Below, one piece after another: positions 54,005-62,314 of a DNA stretch of 64,000 bases. A model generated the notes under the pieces. It was given only the letters and a program-made list of their open reading frames with translations, searched no databases and was not told the DNA's origin. Position 1 is the stretch's first letter; each line of letters opens with the position of its first letter. Position numbers and translations under genes: made by a program. The stretch comes from Pareuzebyella sediminis (GTDB lineage: Bacteria; Bacteroidota; Bacteroidia; Flavobacteriales; Flavobacteriaceae), in the NCBI RefSeq assembly GCF_008367235.1, contig NZ_VTZS01000002.1, forward strand, positions 744,001-808,000, given 5' to 3'.

Positions 54005-54607
54005 ATGATCGGTAAAGCTTTGTCATTTATCGAAGAACAGACCAATTTATATTTTCAGGGCCTGCTGGGTGCCTCCACTCAAAAATATGCCGTGCTCGGA
54101 AATATAGCCAAAATCATGGACGGCGGAGAGGGAGGTGAAGGCGAAGAAAGTACCGGTGTCATCATTACCTTAGTAAATATAGAAGAAGACCGCATTTCGA
54201 AAAACCCTGACGGTATGTACCGGCAGGTAGATACCGTGATAAGGTCTAATCCTAAAATACTACTAAATCTATATGTATTGTTTTCTGTGAACCTAAGTGT
54301 CTACGATACCTCGCTCAGCAGAATTTCCAATGTGGTACAATGCTTTCAAAGCAACAACTTCTTTACGCAGGCCAAATTTCCCTCACTTGATCCTAACATA
54401 GAGAAATTACATCTAGAGCTCTATACGATGAATTTTGAACAGGTAAACCACCTATGGAGCACCCTAGGTGGAAAATATATGCCTTCTGTATTGTATAAAA
54501 TGAGAATGGTAGTCATTGCAGATAAAGCTAACCAAACAGAGGGTGGTTTGATCACTGAAATCGAGATGAAAAAAAGCAGCCTAGCAGGCCCTTTACAAAC
54601 AAGTTAA
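54005..54607 (+). CDS. eCIS DUF4255 protein (Pvc16-like cap/terminator)
   Basis: A 200-residue protein of the DUF4255 family, the first gene of the eCIS. ALSFIEEQTNLYF at the N-terminus and LYVLFSVNLSVYDTSLS in the middle are family blocks. In Pvc-type systems this protein (Pvc16) closes the end of the sheath and tube. It is followed after 13 bp by the unrecognised 414-residue gene and then the sheath. The order cap, unknown, sheath is of the Bacteroidota type. Confidence 0.88.
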   Translation: MIGKALSFIEEQTNLYFQGLLGASTQKYAVLGNIAKIMDGGEGGEGEESTGVIITLVNIEEDRISKNPDGMYRQVDTVIRSNPKILLNLYVLFSVNLSVYDTSLSRISNVVQCFQSNNFFTQAKFPSLDPNIEKLHLELYTMNFEQVNHLWSTLGGKYMPSVLYKMRMVVIADKANQTEGGLITEIEMKKSSLAGPLQTS

Positions 54608-54620
54608 AATTGGTTACATA

Positions 54621-55865
54621 ATGAAATATAGTCCGGTATTTACAATAGAGATCGAACACGATTATTTTACCGTGACTAAACCCGGACTGCTCCGTATTGT
54701 ACCGACCCGAGCTACCGAACGCATTATGAATGGCGCAGGACTCATAGCCAAGTTTTTTCAAAATAAGCTCTATGTGCTGGTAAGGCATTTGGATGCTACT
54801 ACACCTCAGTTACAACTTGCCAATGATTTTAAGCTGCAATTTTTCCTTGAAGTGATTGGATATGATTTTACAAGGGTAACCAACTACAAGACCACCGATC
54901 CTTACAATACCAAATTATTTTTTAGCAATACCAATTCTATTCTGGACGGTAGCGACAAAGAAATTGAGAATGAATTGTACCTCCATGAAAAACTGCCCCA
55001 GTTCAATGCGGCCAATGAATACAGGTACAATGATTTGGTAAGAAGTGGCTCCGATACGGCGTATGAGTGCCTGGTTAAGGTCGATGCCGGTACCGGTAAT
55101 TTAAACAATGGGGCTCAGTTTAGAACTCTTGAAAAAGTAAGCTATGTTACCGAGGCAACGAGTTTGGTATTTACCGGAGCTGAAAAAACGATGCCGTTGC
55201 AAGTACCTTCGACCGGAGTTGACATTAAATACTTTCAGTATGATCCGTCAACACAATTATTTGACAAAGAAGTAAAGAATACGATTATCGGCCCAGCCGA
55301 AAACCCTCAGAATGAACTTATAACAAATGTGCCCTTGAAATTTTATGATGAGGGGAACATACCCTTCTCCGAAGGTATTTACCGGGTAACCCTAAACACG
55401 CAGGAAGAATTTCTCTATTTCAGGTTGACAAACGATTACCAGCCTTACCTGGGGTTGATCAACATTCATAATGATGCGATGGCAACGGAAGCCAAGTATC
55501 GTTTTTTACAAGAAGATGGGTCCTTTTATACCGTTGCCCCTGACCATATTGAAATTGAAACCCGAAATTATAAAATTCGATTTGCTCCGGCACAGTACCT
55601 TTTAAAGTATGTGTGCAAAACCAATACGGTAACCGACATTTCCGACGATGATGGAACCATAGAATTTATAAAGCTTCCGGTAGCGGGAACTGAATTTCAG
55701 AGCAGATTCCCCGTTCGGATGAACGAAAAACCCATCGACACGATTACGGTCTCCCTTTCTGGTTCGGATGATTTGCAGCACACAAGAATACCTGGATACA
55801 GCGACCTGTCGGTAACTACCGATGCGAACAAATACATAGTAAGTGAAACATTTTTGAATTTATAA
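54621..55865 (+). CDS. eCIS-linked protein, unknown function
   Basis: A 414-residue soluble protein with no signal peptide. It is mostly beta strands: EIEHDYFTVTKPGLLRIVPT at the start, several strand pairs in the middle, and SVSLSGSDDLQHTRIPGYSDL near the end. It lies between the DUF4255 and sheath genes with gaps of 13 and 21 bp, so it must belong to the eCIS operon. I know no named component of this size and place in Pvc or Afp systems. It could be a cap-side adaptor or a surface-decoration protein on the sheath. Confidence 0.8.
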   Translation: MKYSPVFTIEIEHDYFTVTKPGLLRIVPTRATERIMNGAGLIAKFFQNKLYVLVRHLDATTPQLQLANDFKLQFFLEVIGYDFTRVTNYKTTDPYNTKLFFSNTNSILDGSDKEIENELYLHEKLPQFNAANEYRYNDLVRSGSDTAYECLVKVDAGTGNLNNGAQFRTLEKVSYVTEATSLVFTGAEKTMPLQVPSTGVDIKYFQYDPSTQLFDKEVKNTIIGPAENPQNELITNVPLKFYDEGNIPFSEGIYRVTLNTQEEFLYFRLTNDYQPYLGLINIHNDAMATEAKYRFLQEDGSFYTVAPDHIEIETRNYKIRFAPAQYLLKYVCKTNTVTDISDDDGTIEFIKLPVAGTEFQSRFPVRMNEKPIDTITVSLSGSDDLQHTRIPGYSDLSVTTDANKYIVSETFLNL

Positions 55866-55886
55866 GAACAAGTAAAATCAGATATT

Positions 55887-57977
55887 ATGGCCAAAGTTTT
55901 TAAAACACCGGGAGTATATGTTGAGGAGATTCCGAAACTACCTCCCTCCGTTGCCCAAGTAGAAACCGCAATTCCTGCCTTCGTAGGATATACTGAAAAA
56001 GCGGAGAAACGAGGGGAATCCCTTCTTTTGAAACCCACTCGTATCTCTTCCTTATTGGAATTTAGGGATTTATACGGGGGCGACCACCCGATAGATACTA
56101 TATCCGTGGTTTTGGACGAAACTAACAACTATGCTGTTGAGAGTGTCAGTATTGCCAATACTGAGCGTTACCTTATTTATGATAGTCTTCGATTGTTTTT
56201 TGACAATGGGGGCGGGGATTGTTACATAGTTTCCGTTGGCCTTTACGGAACCGCACCTGCATATGGTGATGAAAACGCTACTCCCCCTACAGGATTGAGG
56301 GCCGGTGTGAAAGCCCTTGAGAAGTATGATGAACCAACAATTATCCTTTTTCCCGATGCGGTCAATGTGGTTACCAGTGGAAGCGACGATGCCAACTTCT
56401 ATAGCTTACAGCAAATGGCGCTCGAACAATGCGCCAAGTTACAGGATAGGGTGGGTTTGTTTGATTTAAAAGAGAACATTTCCGGCAATGATTTAGATAT
56501 TGCCATCACAAATTTTAGGAACAACATTGGTATCAACAATCTCAAATACGGTGGGGCATATACACCTTATGTCATAACCACGTATCCAAGAGAGATAAAC
56601 CTTGAATCATTTGCTGATAATATTGATGATTCTTCCGGGGATATTACGCTAGATCAATTGTCTTCTGACAGCGAACATCTGGATTTAATCAATAGCTATA
56701 ATGAAGCCCAAAGTGAAGCTGATCTTGTAGAAGCCACTATTACTTCTATCAAGCGTGCCAATACCTCAGACGGCATTTTTGATGATTCGGTGGCAGTTGC
56801 CGATATGCCCGCAACGATCAAGGAGAAGTTTCTTGGGTATAAGACTAGTGTTGACAATGCCGCTGACTCGGCTACTGTACTTCCGGCCATTCAAGGGTTA
56901 TTTGAATTTTGCAGGAATGCAATAATGAGTTTTCAAGACCTGTACACCGACCCCAATGTGGTAGGAACAAAAATAGCACCTGATATCAATACTTATGCCT
57001 TGTCGAGTAGCATGTGGCGCGGAGCCATAAGGGGCATCGTAGCTATTGAAAAAAATGCGGACGTCTTCCCCTTGAACGGCCTTACAGGGGTAACTGATAT
57101 TTATCCCCTATACCAAGATGGATCCGGTGCGGCACCAAGCACAATTTGGGTGGATTCCGCATTATCGGGAATAGCGGCTGGTACTAAAGATTATGGAGAC
57201 CCGAACGATGCGAATGAGCATCCGACTATGGCCAGACAGGTGGCAAATGATGTTTTGAAGGAATTTGAAAAACTCATTGCCTATGCCGATGCCATTTCCG
57301 GAGCAGCAACAGGGTATAAAAAGGCGGCACAAGATGCACTGTATGAAAAACATCCGGTAGTCAGCAATATTGTCAAGCACATTACAAAAAGTATTAATAC
57401 CGTTCCGCCCAGTGGTGCTATCGCTGGAGTGTATGCTAAAGTAGATGGTTCTCGTGGGGTATGGAAAGCACCTGCCAATGTGAGCTTAAATTCGGTAAGC
57501 CAACCTTCCGTTGTTATAAGTCATGAAGAACAGGCCAATATTAATGTGGATGCGGTTGCCGGTAAATCGATTAACGCGATACGCACCTTCATTGGAAAAG
57601 GCACCTTAGTGTGGGGTGCTAGAACCTTGGCCGGAAATGATAACGAATGGCGTTACATCAGTGTTCGACGCTTCTTTAATATGGTTGAGGAAAGTTGTAA
57701 AAAAGCGACGGAGCCTTTTGTTTTTGAGCCGAACGATGCCAATACCTGGATCAAGGTACAGACCATGATCGAGAACTTTTTGACCATTCAGTGGAGACAG
57801 GGTGCTTTACAAGGTGCCAAGCCTGAACATGCCTTTTATGTGGCCGTCGGTTTGGGAAAAACAATGTCGGCAGTTGATATTCTAGAAGGTAGGATGATCG
57901 TGGAAATAGGAATGGCCGTTGTTCGACCTGCTGAGTTCATTATCCTGCAGTTCTCCCATAAACTTGCTGAATCATAA
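55887..57977 (+). CDS. eCIS contractile sheath protein
   Basis: A 696-residue tail sheath protein. The N-terminus FKTPGVYVEEIPKLPPSVAQ and the C-terminal block RRFFNMVEESCKKATEPFVF with GRMIVEIGMAVVRPAEFIIL are phage-sheath signatures. The strands that link subunits are the two ends. Usual Pvc/Afp sheath proteins have about 350-500 residues; this one is longer because of a large insertion (about residues 130-430), which should form an outer domain. It contracts to drive the tube through a target membrane. Only one sheath gene is present in the window. Confidence 0.93.
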   Translation: MAKVFKTPGVYVEEIPKLPPSVAQVETAIPAFVGYTEKAEKRGESLLLKPTRISSLLEFRDLYGGDHPIDTISVVLDETNNYAVESVSIANTERYLIYDSLRLFFDNGGGDCYIVSVGLYGTAPAYGDENATPPTGLRAGVKALEKYDEPTIILFPDAVNVVTSGSDDANFYSLQQMALEQCAKLQDRVGLFDLKENISGNDLDIAITNFRNNIGINNLKYGGAYTPYVITTYPREINLESFADNIDDSSGDITLDQLSSDSEHLDLINSYNEAQSEADLVEATITSIKRANTSDGIFDDSVAVADMPATIKEKFLGYKTSVDNAADSATVLPAIQGLFEFCRNAIMSFQDLYTDPNVVGTKIAPDINTYALSSSMWRGAIRGIVAIEKNADVFPLNGLTGVTDIYPLYQDGSGAAPSTIWVDSALSGIAAGTKDYGDPNDANEHPTMARQVANDVLKEFEKLIAYADAISGAATGYKKAAQDALYEKHPVVSNIVKHITKSINTVPPSGAIAGVYAKVDGSRGVWKAPANVSLNSVSQPSVVISHEEQANINVDAVAGKSINAIRTFIGKGTLVWGARTLAGNDNEWRYISVRRFFNMVEESCKKATEPFVFEPNDANTWIKVQTMIENFLTIQWRQGALQGAKPEHAFYVAVGLGKTMSAVDILEGRMIVEIGMAVVRPAEFIILQFSHKLAES

Positions 57978-58027
57978 TAGCTTGAATGTAAATAGTCACA
58001 TATTAATTCATAACAAAAAGAAGTATC

Positions 58028-58456
58028 ATGGAAACATATCCATTAACAAAATTTCATTTTAGGGTAGAATGGGGCGGAAGCAAAATAGGATTCACAGAGG
58101 TTACCGGTCTTGATTTTCAGGTAGAGCCGATCGAATATCGTGAAGGGAGTAGTCCCGAATACCATAAAATTAAAATGCCGGGCATGCAAAAGTTTAGCAA
58201 TATCACTTTAAAGCGGGGTACGTTCACTGGCGATATCGAATTCTATTCATGGATGAAGACCATAAGTCTTACCAAAGTTGAGCGTCGCGATATCACAATA
58301 AGTCTCTTGAACGAAGAGCATGAGCCTGTCATGACCTGGGGCATTAAAAAAGCTTTTCCTATAAAAGTTCAGGCTAGTGATTTCAAATCAGATGGTAATG
58401 AAGTGGCAGTGGAAACCCTAGAACTAGCCCATGAAGGACTAAAGATTATTGAATAA
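58028..58456 (+). CDS. eCIS tube protein (first)
   Basis: A 142-residue tail-tube protein of the T4 gp19-like family. It has FHFRVEWGGSKIGFTEVTGL, the EYREGSSPEYHKIKMPG loop and LKRGTFTGDIEFYSW, all hallmark blocks. Hexameric rings of this protein form the inner tube (Pvc1-like). It lies 50 bp after the sheath gene and 24 bp before the second tube gene. Confidence 0.93.
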   Translation: METYPLTKFHFRVEWGGSKIGFTEVTGLDFQVEPIEYREGSSPEYHKIKMPGMQKFSNITLKRGTFTGDIEFYSWMKTISLTKVERRDITISLLNEEHEPVMTWGIKKAFPIKVQASDFKSDGNEVAVETLELAHEGLKIIE

Positions 58457-58480
58457 GGGCTAACCGCTTAAGTACCAATT

Positions 58481-58948
58481 GTGGCTAAAGACGATTTTCA
58501 TACTGCTGGAGGGTACTACCCGCCCGTTGGCTTTCACTTTAGAGTAGAGTTCATCAATGTCGGTAACGACAATGATGTGCGCTTCCAAAGTGTGGGCGGA
58601 CTCAACATGGAGCTAGAGGTAGAGAATATCAAGGAAGGGGGGCAAAACCTTTTTGAACATAAAATTCCTGGCCGAAGCAAATTCTCCGACCTATCATTGA
58701 AAAGGGGGCTTCTTCTAGATTCTGACGTTATCAAATGGATCAAAAGTGCTTTGTACGACCGTGAATTCAAACCAGCCAATATGAATATCAGCCTGTTGAA
58801 CAGCGAACATGAACCATTACTTACCTGGCAGGTATTCAAAGCATGGCCGCGAAAATGGAGCGTGAGCGATCTGAATGCCACCGAAAATTCAATTATGGTC
58901 GAAACTCTTGAAATAGCGTACAACTATTTTACCGTACAAAAAGGATAA
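58481..58948 (+). CDS. eCIS tube protein (second, baseplate-proximal)
   Basis: A 155-residue relative of the first tube protein, from a GTG start. It has FHFRVEFINVGNDNDVRFQS, EHKIPGRSKFSDLSLKRG and WQVFKAWPRKW. In Pvc/Afp systems a second tube protein (Pvc5-like) joins the tube to the spike baseplate, and it is usually slightly longer than the main one, as here. Confidence 0.9.
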   Translation: MAKDDFHTAGGYYPPVGFHFRVEFINVGNDNDVRFQSVGGLNMELEVENIKEGGQNLFEHKIPGRSKFSDLSLKRGLLLDSDVIKWIKSALYDREFKPANMNISLLNSEHEPLLTWQVFKAWPRKWSVSDLNATENSIMVETLEIAYNYFTVQKG

Positions 58949-58949
58949 T

Positions 58950-59135
58950 ATGAGCCTAAAAATCAATAATCTAAAAGTGAACGTTACCGTAAATCAACCT
59001 AAATCCGAAGGCGGCGAAGGAAGCAGTACCCCGGTTTCTGAGCAGGATGCAGGTAAAAAGGGCGATTCCGAAAAAGTAGCCAAAGATGTTCTGGAGCAAC
59101 TGCTACAAATACTAAATAATAAAAGCGAACGATAA
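58950..59135 (+). CDS. eCIS DUF5908 protein
   Basis: A 61-residue protein, 1 bp after the second tube gene. The start SLKINNLKVNVTV is the short strand block of DUF5908, a family confined to eCIS clusters. The rest is a serine/glycine-rich linker and a C-terminal helix (VAKDVLEQLLQILNN). Its role is unknown. Its stop overlaps the next start (TAATG). Confidence 0.85.
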   Translation: MSLKINNLKVNVTVNQPKSEGGEGSSTPVSEQDAGKKGDSEKVAKDVLEQLLQILNNKSER

Positions 59136-59827
59136 TGGCTCTCGGTAAAATTGAAAAGTTACGAATCATTGCATTTAAAAATGCAGATTATTCCGACCCA
59201 CCCGCAGATCAGGTAACCTATACCGCCATGTTAAATCCGGAGAGTTACTCGCTGGATTACAAGGTAGAATACCAAGATGGGCAAGGACAGGGAACCAGCA
59301 GTTCTCAACAGCGCTTTTCAGTCGTAAAACCAGGAGAATTTGCATGCGAATGGCTTATAGACAGTACCGGAATTATTGATGATAACCCGAGGGAATCCAT
59401 AGAAGATGATATTACCGAACTCCGAGATCTACTATTAAAATATGAAGGTGACATTCACGAACCCAAACACTTTCAGATACTTTGGGGAAGTCTTTTGTTC
59501 AAAGGGCGCTGTACAGGATTGAATATCAATATAAAACTGTTCAATCCCGACGGAAAACCTATCCGTGCACTCTGTAAAGTAACGTTTACCGGTAGTGTGG
59601 AAGATAACCTAAGAACCGCCGAGGAGCGAAGGGAATCCCCCGACATGACCCACTATCGCTTGATCCAATCCGGAGATACATTGCCTATGTTGTGCTATAA
59701 AATTTATGGAAACTCCGGTTACTACTTACAGGTAGCCCAAGTAAACAAACTATCCAGTTTTAGAAAACTGGAGCCCGGAACAGAACTATTTTTTCCACCT
59801 ATTGAAAAAAACACCCCTGTAGCATGA
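59135..59827 (+). CDS. eCIS tube-hub adaptor with LysM domain (Pvc7-like)
   Basis: A 230-residue protein. The N-terminal domain (about 1-170) is the CIS tube-linking type, with YTAMLNPESYSLDYKVEYQDG. The C-terminal part (about 175-225) is a LysM-like domain (YRLIQSGDTLPMLCYKIYG), as in Pvc7/gp53 proteins. It connects tube or baseplate to the spike. Start overlaps the DUF5908 stop by 1 bp, and its stop overlaps the spike gene by 4 bp. Confidence 0.9.
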   Translation: MALGKIEKLRIIAFKNADYSDPPADQVTYTAMLNPESYSLDYKVEYQDGQGQGTSSSQQRFSVVKPGEFACEWLIDSTGIIDDNPRESIEDDITELRDLLLKYEGDIHEPKHFQILWGSLLFKGRCTGLNINIKLFNPDGKPIRALCKVTFTGSVEDNLRTAEERRESPDMTHYRLIQSGDTLPMLCYKIYGNSGYYLQVAQVNKLSSFRKLEPGTELFFPPIEKNTPVA

Positions 59828-61569
59828 GCGAAGTACACACTATACCTAGTACGGCACCAAAATCGGTCTCCACCTTTACCATATTGTTGGACGGGAATAA
59901 AATGTCAGATCAGTTCAAGGTCATGAGCATCGTGGTGCAAAAGGAAATCAATAGCATTACGAAGGCGACCATCTTATTGCAAGACGGTTCGGCAGCAGAA
60001 CAGGGCTTTACCACCAGTAATACTGAAGAACTCATCCCGGGAAAGCAAATTGAAATTCAGGCAGGGTACCAAAACGATGAAGAAACCATATTTAAGGGAA
60101 TAACCATAAAACATAGTATCAAAGTACGAAAGAACGTCTCAGTATTAGTGGTCGAATGTAGGCACGAGGCCATCAAAATGACCACAAAACTCAAGAACAA
60201 CTATTTCCATGATATGAAAGATGACGAGGTAGCAGACCAATTATGCCGAGACCACGGTCTTAATTTGGAGAGCGATACCGCGCGATTTACACACAAAGAA
60301 CTGGTGCAATTCAATTGTACGGATTGGGATTTCATCGCTTGCCGTGCCGAGGAAAACGGGTATTGGATCACCACTTTTGAAGGCACAAAAATTGGATTTA
60401 AGGCACCGGACTTCGCTCAACAACCTATACTGACCCTCGCCTATGGTGCGACAATCAAAGAGCTTGATGCCGAAATAGATGCAAGAAACCAATTTGAAGC
60501 ACTTAAATCTGTAAGCTGGAACCCCGCCGATCAAGAAACCATTAATACTGAAGCACAAGATCCTGGTGTGCCGGCAATTGGAAACATAGAGGCGACCGAC
60601 TTAGCCACGGCCACGGCGAATAGCGAATTGGAGCTAAGGCATTCCGCCTTGCAAGAAACAGAACTACAAACTTGGGCCAACGGTATATTACAAAAACAAC
60701 GCCTTTCCAAAATTAGGGGGAAACTTAAAATAGACGGTATTCATTCCCCCCTGCCTGGTCAGTTGATCGAGCTTCAGAACGTTGGCGAACGCTTTGAAGG
60801 AAAGGTAATGGTGACCGGGGTACGTCACCATATCGAAAAAGGGAACTGGGAAACTTTTATCCAGTTTGGGGAGTCTACCGAGCGTTTTTCCGAAAAATTC
60901 AAGTTAGAACAGCCTTTGGCTGGCGGATTATTACCCGCTGTTCGAGGTTTACAAATAGGAGTGGTCACAAACCTTGAAGACCCCGACGGCGAAGAGCGCA
61001 TTCAAGTAAGATTGCCTATGGTACATGAGAGTGATGAGGGTGCTTGGATGCGCCTGTGTAGTTTGGATGCCGGAGAAAATCGAGGATGGGTTTTACGCCC
61101 GGAGATCGATGATGAGGTCATCGTTGGATTTCTAAATGCCGATCCCCGTTTTGGGGTAATTCTTGGCAAGGTGCATAGCAGTAAAAATACGGCACCTTTT
61201 ACAGCGACAAACGATAATCATGAGAAGGGATATCAATCGAGGGAAGCATTAAAACTGGTATTCAATGACGACAAAAAATCGATTTTACTCGAAACACCGG
61301 GGGGGCACAAATTTAGTATGAGCGATGATGAAGGAAGTATTTCTATGGAAGATAGCAATGGCAACAAATTGGTGATGAACAGTGACGGAATTGAGATAGA
61401 AAGTATAAAGGATATCAAGATGAATGCATCCGTACATCTTAAAATGGAATCGGGGGCCAATGCTGAAATCAGTGGCGGTGCCATGGCGAAATTCGAGGGT
61501 AGCGCCGGAGCGGAGCTGTCCTCAGGGGGCGCAACCACGGTGAAGGGAAGTATTTTACAATTAAACTGA
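59824..61569 (+). CDS. eCIS VgrG-like spike protein (Pvc8-like)
   Basis: A 581-residue protein of VgrG build. A gp27/GPD-like domain lies at about 30-350 (TKATILLQDG, LCRDHGLNLESD, FIACRAEENGYWI). A gp5-like OB fold is at about 375-460 (GVVTNLEDPDGEERIQVRLP, AWMRLCSLDAGENRG). The C-terminal 120 residues form a repetitive beta-needle (SMSDDEGSISMEDSNGN, MNSDGIEIESIKDIKM). The trimer makes the hub and spike. The PAAR gene begins 5 bp after its stop. It has no toxin extension. Confidence 0.92.
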   Translation: MSEVHTIPSTAPKSVSTFTILLDGNKMSDQFKVMSIVVQKEINSITKATILLQDGSAAEQGFTTSNTEELIPGKQIEIQAGYQNDEETIFKGITIKHSIKVRKNVSVLVVECRHEAIKMTTKLKNNYFHDMKDDEVADQLCRDHGLNLESDTARFTHKELVQFNCTDWDFIACRAEENGYWITTFEGTKIGFKAPDFAQQPILTLAYGATIKELDAEIDARNQFEALKSVSWNPADQETINTEAQDPGVPAIGNIEATDLATATANSELELRHSALQETELQTWANGILQKQRLSKIRGKLKIDGIHSPLPGQLIELQNVGERFEGKVMVTGVRHHIEKGNWETFIQFGESTERFSEKFKLEQPLAGGLLPAVRGLQIGVVTNLEDPDGEERIQVRLPMVHESDEGAWMRLCSLDAGENRGWVLRPEIDDEVIVGFLNADPRFGVILGKVHSSKNTAPFTATNDNHEKGYQSREALKLVFNDDKKSILLETPGGHKFSMSDDEGSISMEDSNGNKLVMNSDGIEIESIKDIKMNASVHLKMESGANAEISGGAMAKFEGSAGAELSSGGATTVKGSILQLN

Positions 61570-61574
61570 ATGAA

Positions 61575-61859
61575 ATGGGAGCACCAGCAGCTAGAGTAGG
61601 AGATTTTCATGTTTGTCCGATGGTAACGGGCGTCGTTCCTCATGTAGGAGGCCCGATTTCTATGGGAAGTACGGTTTTGATTGCCGGTATGCCGGCAGCA
61701 AGGGTAGGTGATATGTGTACCTGTATAGGGCCTCCTGATACCATTATTGCAGGCTCGTCGACAGTGATGATAGAAGGTAAACCAGCTGCTCGAATGGGGG
61801 ATTCAACAGCACATGGAGGAACTATTGTCGCAGGGGCTCCAACGGTTTTAATAGGATAA
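61575..61859 (+). CDS. eCIS PAAR spike-tip protein
   Basis: A 94-residue PAAR protein. PAARVGD, PAARVGD and PAARMGD occur at three places (near 4, 39 and 72), with metal-ligand residues His12 and Cys14 near the start and Cys47/Cys49 in the middle. PAAR proteins cap the spike trimer with a sharp cone bound to zinc. It carries no effector domain. Confidence 0.93.
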   Translation: MGAPAARVGDFHVCPMVTGVVPHVGGPISMGSTVLIAGMPAARVGDMCTCIGPPDTIIAGSSTVMIEGKPAARMGDSTAHGGTIVAGAPTVLIG

Positions 61860-61869
61860 AGAAACAAAT

Positions 61870-62313
61870 ATGGATACGGCAAGAGATTTTATTGGGATAG
61901 GATGGAGTTTTCCTCCAACGTTCAACAGGGAAACCGGGAAAGTGGAAACCACAAAGCTATACGACGATATACAAAAGAGTCTGGAGATTCTTCTGACCAC
62001 CCGTCCCGGAGAAAGGGTAATGCAACCCAAGTATGGATGTCATATGGAACCCTTAATATTTGAATCATTGGATACCGGAACAAAAACCCTCATTAAGGAA
62101 CGCATACGGACCGCAATACTTTATTTTGAACCGCGCATCGAAGCCAAGAAAATTACCTTTGACGATTCAAGACAGAATGAGGGCGTCTTGTTGATCTCTT
62201 TAGAATATATAGTAAGCGCAACAAATAGTAGGTTCAATTTTGTGTTCCCTTTCTATAGTACGGAAGCCACAGAAATCAATATTCTGACCACCAACCACCC
62301 ATTAGCAGTTTAG
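61870..62313 (+). CDS. eCIS baseplate wedge protein, gp25-like
   Basis: A 147-residue GPW/gp25 protein. IGIGWSFPPTFN at the start, SLEILLTTRPGERVMQPKYG, then IRTAILYFEPRI are the characteristic blocks, including the EVRP-like TRPGER motif. Gp25 links wedge proteins to the sheath. It lies 10 bp after the PAAR gene and 1 bp before the next start. Confidence 0.94.
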   Translation: MDTARDFIGIGWSFPPTFNRETGKVETTKLYDDIQKSLEILLTTRPGERVMQPKYGCHMEPLIFESLDTGTKTLIKERIRTAILYFEPRIEAKKITFDDSRQNEGVLLISLEYIVSATNSRFNFVFPFYSTEATEINILTTNHPLAV

Positions 62314-62314
62314 A

